Below, one piece after another: positions 58,847-64,000 of a stretch of DNA of 64,000 bases. The position numbers and the translations under genes are program-made. The notes beneath the pieces are model-generated. The model was given only the letters and a program-made list of their open reading frames with translations, was not told the origin of the DNA and did not search any database. Source of the DNA: Lepidodermella squamata (taxonomy: Eukaryota; Gastrotricha); the NCBI GenBank assembly GCA_047495785.1, contig JBLDXI010000015.1:62001-126000 (forward strand), given 5' to 3'. Within the stretch, counting starts at the first letter, position 1. Each line of letters starts with the position of its first letter.

Positions 58847-59472
58847 ATGCACTACTTCGACTCGAAGATTTCGCTGGTGCACTCAAGACCGAAGTCTTTC
58901 GGGTAAGTTATAAGGATGCTAGATCACGTCTGATTTCACTGTTATGATAGTAGCTATCTATATCGAGTACGAACGAATCGATGGACAACGTTGGCAGGTT
59001 ATTGGCTTAATCCGCAAATAATCATGATTTAAGTAGCTCAGTGGCTAAAAATAGCGTGCGTAGATAAATTTACAGAGAAGAGGGAATATTCGCCGGGTGC
59101 TTCGCAAACGATGAAGAAATGCCGGATTCAAGTGAAATTCGCCGCTTTGCGAGTAAGCACTTGACGCCTGTTTATAAGAGCGCTATACTTGGATAACATA
59201 TATATAGGCCGTAGGCGGGCATTTAAATCACTGTTTAAATTGTAGTCATCAATAACTGTCAGCGTAGGCTGGGACATGTCGGCCCTGTCGCGAATTATCA
59301 CGATTTACTGCCCAGGATCTGGCTAAATAGCATCGGACACGGGCTGGATCAATTGGCCATGATTACGAGGACTTTCCTAGAATGTCGACCCGACGACGTG
59401 TCCAGGACGTCAACAAGGCATGAACAAAACACTCGAATGAATCACGTTATCTTTTTTATTTTTTCTCAATGA
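58847..59472 (+). CDS. Tentative three-exon gene, product unrecognised
   Basis: Exons 58847-58902, 59076-59152 and 59246-59472 join in phase with consensus sites (GTAAGT/TTTACAG, GTAAGC/ATTGTAG), giving 119 residues. No signal peptide. The product is polar with a short leucine-rich helix (LDQLAMITRTFLEC) in the last exon. The support is three frames joining without stops; the last 15 or so codons look like AT-rich read-through, so the true 3' end may differ. Confidence 0.33.
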
Positions 59473-60218
59473 TTTTGCATGATTTTTTTCATCAGTTGCT
59501 TTGTCTTCGAAAACCAAAAACCAATGTTGTTCAGCTAGATATCAATCAGTCATCCATTCATTCACTGTCTGTTTTAGCAGGTACATTGTAATTGACTCAT
59601 CCTTCGAGTTCAAGATAAAAACACACAAAAGAGAAGCACGAAAAAGAGAACTCTACAATTTGCTGATTATTTTGTAGTTTTGTCGTTAGATAATAGCGGT
59701 TTGTGATTTATCTGCTATACGTGAAGTATAAACTCATAAGTAGACGCTTTATTTCACAGCTCTTCTATATAATCAAAATTCGTTTCTCGAGTTGTAGTAA
59801 TACGGGGCGGAGAAAGTCGAACGGTATTGTTTATTTTGTAGTCGTAGAAAAAACGCGCGGCAAAAAACGGACACAAAAGACACAAAAAATAAGAAGAAAT
59901 ACGAACCGATGATTATTACTGTTTTCTATAGCAATAAGAAAAGGAGGCAGAGAGAGATGAACGCAAGATGATGCGAAAATAAAGTCACACGGCTATTGAT
60001 CAGACGACTACGATCAGACGACAAACGCGAACACATTTCCAAGGTAAAAACAGTCGAGTAATTTTAGTCGAACTTTTTATTCAAATCATCGCTCGAAAAT
60101 GTGTTCGTTTAAACAGGGTAAAAATGCGGGACAATGTTCAATTGAGCGCTTTGGCACGCCGGAAGCAAGAGAGAGAGAGTTGGTGACGGGAGGGGCATGT
60201 CTGCATAGTCTGCTGCCT
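59473..60218. other. ATG9 3' UTR and flank
   Basis: AT-rich sequence with a plus-strand AATAAA at 59977 that could end the tentative gene, and a minus-strand signal for ATG9 at 60076. ORF 59703-59912 shows no domain. Confidence 0.5.
60076..60081 (-). terminator. Poly(A) signal of ATG9
   Basis: TTTATT on the plus strand (AATAAA on the minus), about 140 bases after the ATG9 stop codon. Confidence 0.5.
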
Positions 60219-63200
60219 TCATTTCGGCCGATCCTGCGGCTGTTGGGGGTGCTGCAGGAGGAGCCCGCCGCCGCCGCCACTGCCGCTGCCGCTCGAGTTG
60301 CGCGGCGTCGTCGTGAAAGAATCGGTGACGCCGAGCGTGTCCGTCGGCGGCGACCACACCGGCATGCCGAGCGGCACCAGACTCGCGAACGGGTCGATCT
60401 CGTCCTCGTGGCTCAACTCGGCCGGCCCGGACGCCGACAGCTGCTGCGGAGGTTGTTGCTGTTGCAGCTCATGTTCGACCGGCTGCTGCTGTTCCGAGGT
60501 GGTCAGCGTCTGCATCGGCCTACTGGCGATCATCGAGTTGTCGGCCGATGAAGACGACGCCATCGCCATGAGGCGGCGGTCCATGACCGGGGCGACGAGG
60601 CTCGGGTAGTCGTCGAGGCGCGACACGCCCGGGCCCTTCAGCCGGCCGCTCGTCGTCGTCGACGCGTAGAAGAACGACGGGTCCATGGCGGCGCGGAACG
60701 ACGCCTCCTGCTGCAGCTGCCCGCCTTGCATCAGCGACGCCGGCACCATCATCGAGGAGAGCGCCGCGTGTTGCTGCTGCTGCAGGACCGAGGCGGCGAG
60801 GGCGGCGTCCTGGCGCACCCGGCTCACCACCGACCGCTGCATCTGCCCGCCCGCCGGCCGCCAGCTCGGGTTGGCGAGGGCGAACTGCGCGAGGCTCATC
60901 TCGGCCTTGGCCTCGGGCGGCGCCTGCTGCAGGCCGAACGCCGACTGCTGGCCGGCGCCGGGCTTCGTCGAGCCGTAGCCGAGGCTGCCCGACGCCGCGC
61001 CGTGCTGCGACGTCGACGACGCGTTCGGCGGTGGTTTCTGCGCCACGGCGGGTTCTGGTTTCGAGACTGCTGCGGCAGCAACGGCGGCTGCTTCGACGTC
61101 CATGAGCGCGAACGAGCACACGTCGCCGACGCCGATCACGTCGACGGTGAAGTTGCGCAAAAAGTCGACGATCGGCAGCGCGGCGCTGCGGAACTTGAAC
61201 AGCAGTATGTAGACGGAGACGAACGGCGACATCAGCTCTTCCAGCAGCCACACCGCCTGAAATCAGCAAAGCAAATTTTAGCTTTATCATCTCAAAAATT
61301 GAATCATGGTTGGTTTAGGTGGAAAATTCGAGAATTTTTCGGTCGGCTTTAACCTAGTTCACCCAGCGTTTTTTCGATCAATCTTTGACCGGAAACAAAC
61401 TTCAGAAAGGTCGCATTCGAACTCAAGCGTGTAGTTTTTCTTGCAACTGCAGTCAATATGCATCATAATTATTGGCCAAACAATCAAATTCAATCAAGTT
61501 ATCATTATCATAATTGAACTTAATAGGCGCAGGCTTAATTGAGCGTGTCATTCATTTGCCGCGCTCTGGTGCTTTTCCGAGGACAAATTGATTGAATTGG
61601 ACATTTTTTCACAGTTAATCAGGCACTCGAAAGTCGAACAGATACAAAACGAGAACAAAACAAATTAGAGACTTCAATCAATAGTTGACATTCGCAAACA
61701 AAATGTCACTTCTGTGGAGATGGAAATAATAGTTTGATTTAGCCTCGGTGGTTCGCGACGAAAGTAATTAGAAAAAACAGGGAGCTATCAGCACCTACTA
61801 ATTATTCAACTATTTAAATGACGATTCGATTAAACTGCCATTGCATCGAACTCATTATGTACCCACGGCTAAATTTTGACCGTTTTTGAGACGATTTGGT
61901 CCGATTTCCGACCTTTTTACTTCGTATCATTTTGATTGATTTTTATGGCCCATGTGTAGTTCAAATTGATCCCGGTTATCGACCAAATGAATAATGTTAC
62001 AATCAATCAAACCTTTAACCCCAGTCGGTCATTCAAATTTTAAAACCACCAGAAATTCCGAAAAAAATTGTTACAGAATTACATCTTGTCCTTAAAATTC
62101 TCAAGCACTCTTGCAAAAAACGCAATTCTCGATAACGCAAGAAATTTCAGGTCAAAGATTTCATATTTCCTAGCTTGGCAGCGAAAATAATGCATGAACT
62201 TGTCAGTTCCGAGGCATTGTTTTTAAAATCAAGTCCACAACTAAGTAAACTAAGTAATTTTTCTTACAGTGAACTTGAATACTTATCAATTTTAGTATGG
62301 AAGACCATGAATTTCATATCCGAGCCTGGTAAGAATTGAGTAAAACAAACCTTATACTGAAATAGCGATGCGAATTCGTCTCGAGTATGTCGAGAGTGCG
62401 CTTTCGTCAACCACTCCGAAGGCAAATGACGATAGTGCCGCTGGACCTCCGTCAACAGCATATCTGGCGCATACACCATGTTCTCATCCGGCAGCACCGC
62501 CCCGGCTATGGTCGCAATGAGACCCAGCGCAGTCATGAAAGCCAACATGCCGTCAACGCGCAGAACGTCGTTGTCAATCAGAGTTAGAACTAGCAGAACC
62601 GCTAGGATGGAAGATGCGAAGAAAAGAAGGCCGCGACACGCGATTATGACCAAAGGATGAGGGGCGAATGACGCCATGTAGGACCTGGCATGGTCGTAGG
62701 CCCGCGACAACCTCGCATCCAACTGATGGTCCAGTTCGTTGAACAAACGGCCGTACAACCTGCCGTAGACTGACCACCGCCTCGCCCCTAACCACGTTGG
62801 ATCTTTACGGATCAGCGTTGTATAAGACAGGAACAAATACAGCATCTGCCATATGAAAATGATGGGTAGAAACAAGAGATTGATTGCGCCAAGAACTGCG
62901 GCTCTCTGCCTGAGCTGCGACGCTAGTTTCTCTCGATTCTCCATCCGACGATAATCATCCCTCAAATGCCAATTCGTGTCGAACGGCGAGTAAGGGCCTC
63001 GCCAGAACAACACAATCTCCAGGCATGTCTGAAGCCCTGTTGATACGTAGTAACTCGGCCCTACGCAGGCTATGTTCAATTTGAGAGGTAACAGCGGTTC
63101 AGGACTTCGATAAACCATTGCAGCCATGTAGTTGTTGAACCGCAATATCCTTTGACAAATATCAAGTTCTGTTAACGAAGATTTGTGCACGCATAACTCG

Positions 63201-63799
63201 ACTTCTTGCTGCACTTGAATGATACGTGGAAGAATATCCTTATTCCAAGTCATATCAGGCAATTCAGCATCTTTGATATTCAGCACTTGGATGTAAAACC
63301 GGCCTACTTCCCAGTTCTTCGAGGCTGAATGCACAATTTTCACCAGCCAAAACAGCCAGAAGAACAGCGCAATCGTCACCGAGGCAATCCAGAAGTTAGA
63401 CGTATTCGAAATACATTGATTAAGGGGAACAACTGTATCGGGTATAGAAACTCTTGTATAATGAAACGTATAGGTCCCATTCGTGCCATTCTCGATTTGA
63501 TCCTCGATCCAGTGGAACAACTGCTCGTATTTCACGCAGTTGGACAGATACATCGAAAAGACAACAACAAACATATATTGCATTAGCTTCAGACAGTCTT
63601 CGCATAGAATCGCTAGAAAACCGTGCCGTTGATGATATCTGTAGACGCGTTTAAAAAAATCGTCTAGATCACTAATTTGAGACCATTGCCCCTTGCCGGA
63701 GCGACGCCCGGTCTCCACAAAGACCGGCGGCACATTCTCAGTGCCCAACTCATCATCAGGCGGATGCTCTGGTAAGGCCCAATATCCAGAGCGTGACAT
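60219..63799 (-). CDS. ATG9: ATG9, autophagy lipid scramblase
   Basis: Minus-strand exons 63799-62351 and 61256-60219, phase 0; 828 residues (human ATG9A 839). ATG9 is the only multi-spanning core autophagy protein; its trimers scramble phospholipids in ATG9 vesicles and the growing phagophore. The first exon carries the N-tail, the first membrane helices (LMQYMFVVVFSMYL), the TELDICQRILRFNNYMAAMV block and the central helices (IFIWQMLYLFLSY). The join gives RDEFASLFQYK then AVWLLEELMSPFVSVYILL, exactly at the conserved segment, followed by DFLRNFTVDVIGVGDVCSF. The C-tail is long, low-complexity Gln/Ser/Gly and poorly conserved. The start was chosen as the first ATG before the conserved core. 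The intron is 1094 nt. Exon 2 is far more GC-rich than exon 1. Confidence 0.96.
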
Positions 63800-64000
63800 T
63801 CATCTAATTATGTAAAAATAAGCTATATAAGTAAAAAGAGCAGTAAGTTGACAGTAGAAATCTGAAATCGAGGCAATGCATCACTCAATGACTGTGACAG
63901 ACAGCATTCACACGAAACACCAAACTGAACTTGCACCAGTTTGGGCGGAACGTAGACGAACGTAAACAGGTGCAAACAGGTGCTGAAAAACAATGCTCAC
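63800..64000. other. ATG9 upstream region
   Basis: 5' UTR and promoter side of ATG9; no element I can name. Confidence 0.4.

Overview
The window is animal nuclear DNA. Genes are split by spliceosomal introns with GT..AG ends, poly(A) signals follow the stop codons, and the recognisable proteins are metazoan: DCAF6, an aminergic-type GPCR, SMCHD1, PACRG, DNAJC12, a MYT1-type CCHHC zinc-finger protein and ATG9. Gene density (about one gene per 5 kb) and many 51-61 nt introns point to a compact-genome invertebrate. PACRG implies cilia or flagellated sperm. I cannot name the phylum from the sequence.

Layout. 1-2651: no assembled gene, though the minus strand has coding-like pieces. 2652-6674 (+): DCAF6, with a small minus-strand coiled-coil ORF in an intron. 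8106-11828 (-): a rhodopsin-family GPCR with a very long third cytoplasmic loop. About 5.7 kb without a supported gene follows. 17909-26661 (+): a multi-exon wax synthase/DGAT-like acyltransferase with a TATA-type promoter and a 388-bp foldback element in one intron. 26.7-30 kb: 3' UTR and weak ORFs. 30003-44695 (+): a complete nine-exon SMCHD1 with LINE and MULE-like fragments in its introns. 45724-46667 (-): PACRG, tail-to-tail with SMCHD1. 48511-48969 (+): intronless DNAJC12. 49.4-58.2 kb: four related minus-strand genes for small secreted eight-cysteine proteins, interleaved with a plus-strand MYT1-like gene and an unrelated plus-strand secreted protein. 58847-59472 (+): a tentative three-exon gene. 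60219-63799 (-): ATG9.

The housekeeping genes (DCAF6 ubiquitin-ligase receptor, SMCHD1 chromatin ATPase, DNAJC12 co-chaperone, ATG9 autophagy scramblase, PACRG ciliary doublet protein) do not form a pathway. The part most likely to be undescribed is the secreted cysteine-rich family. All four members share the frame CxxxC - 16 or 22 residues - CxxxCxCxxxC - 13 or 26 residues - CxxxC, and they fall into two sub-types. I recognise no named family in this pattern. Exon boundaries were placed by eye from splice consensus, reading-frame continuity and remembered homologue sequence; no search or alignment was run.
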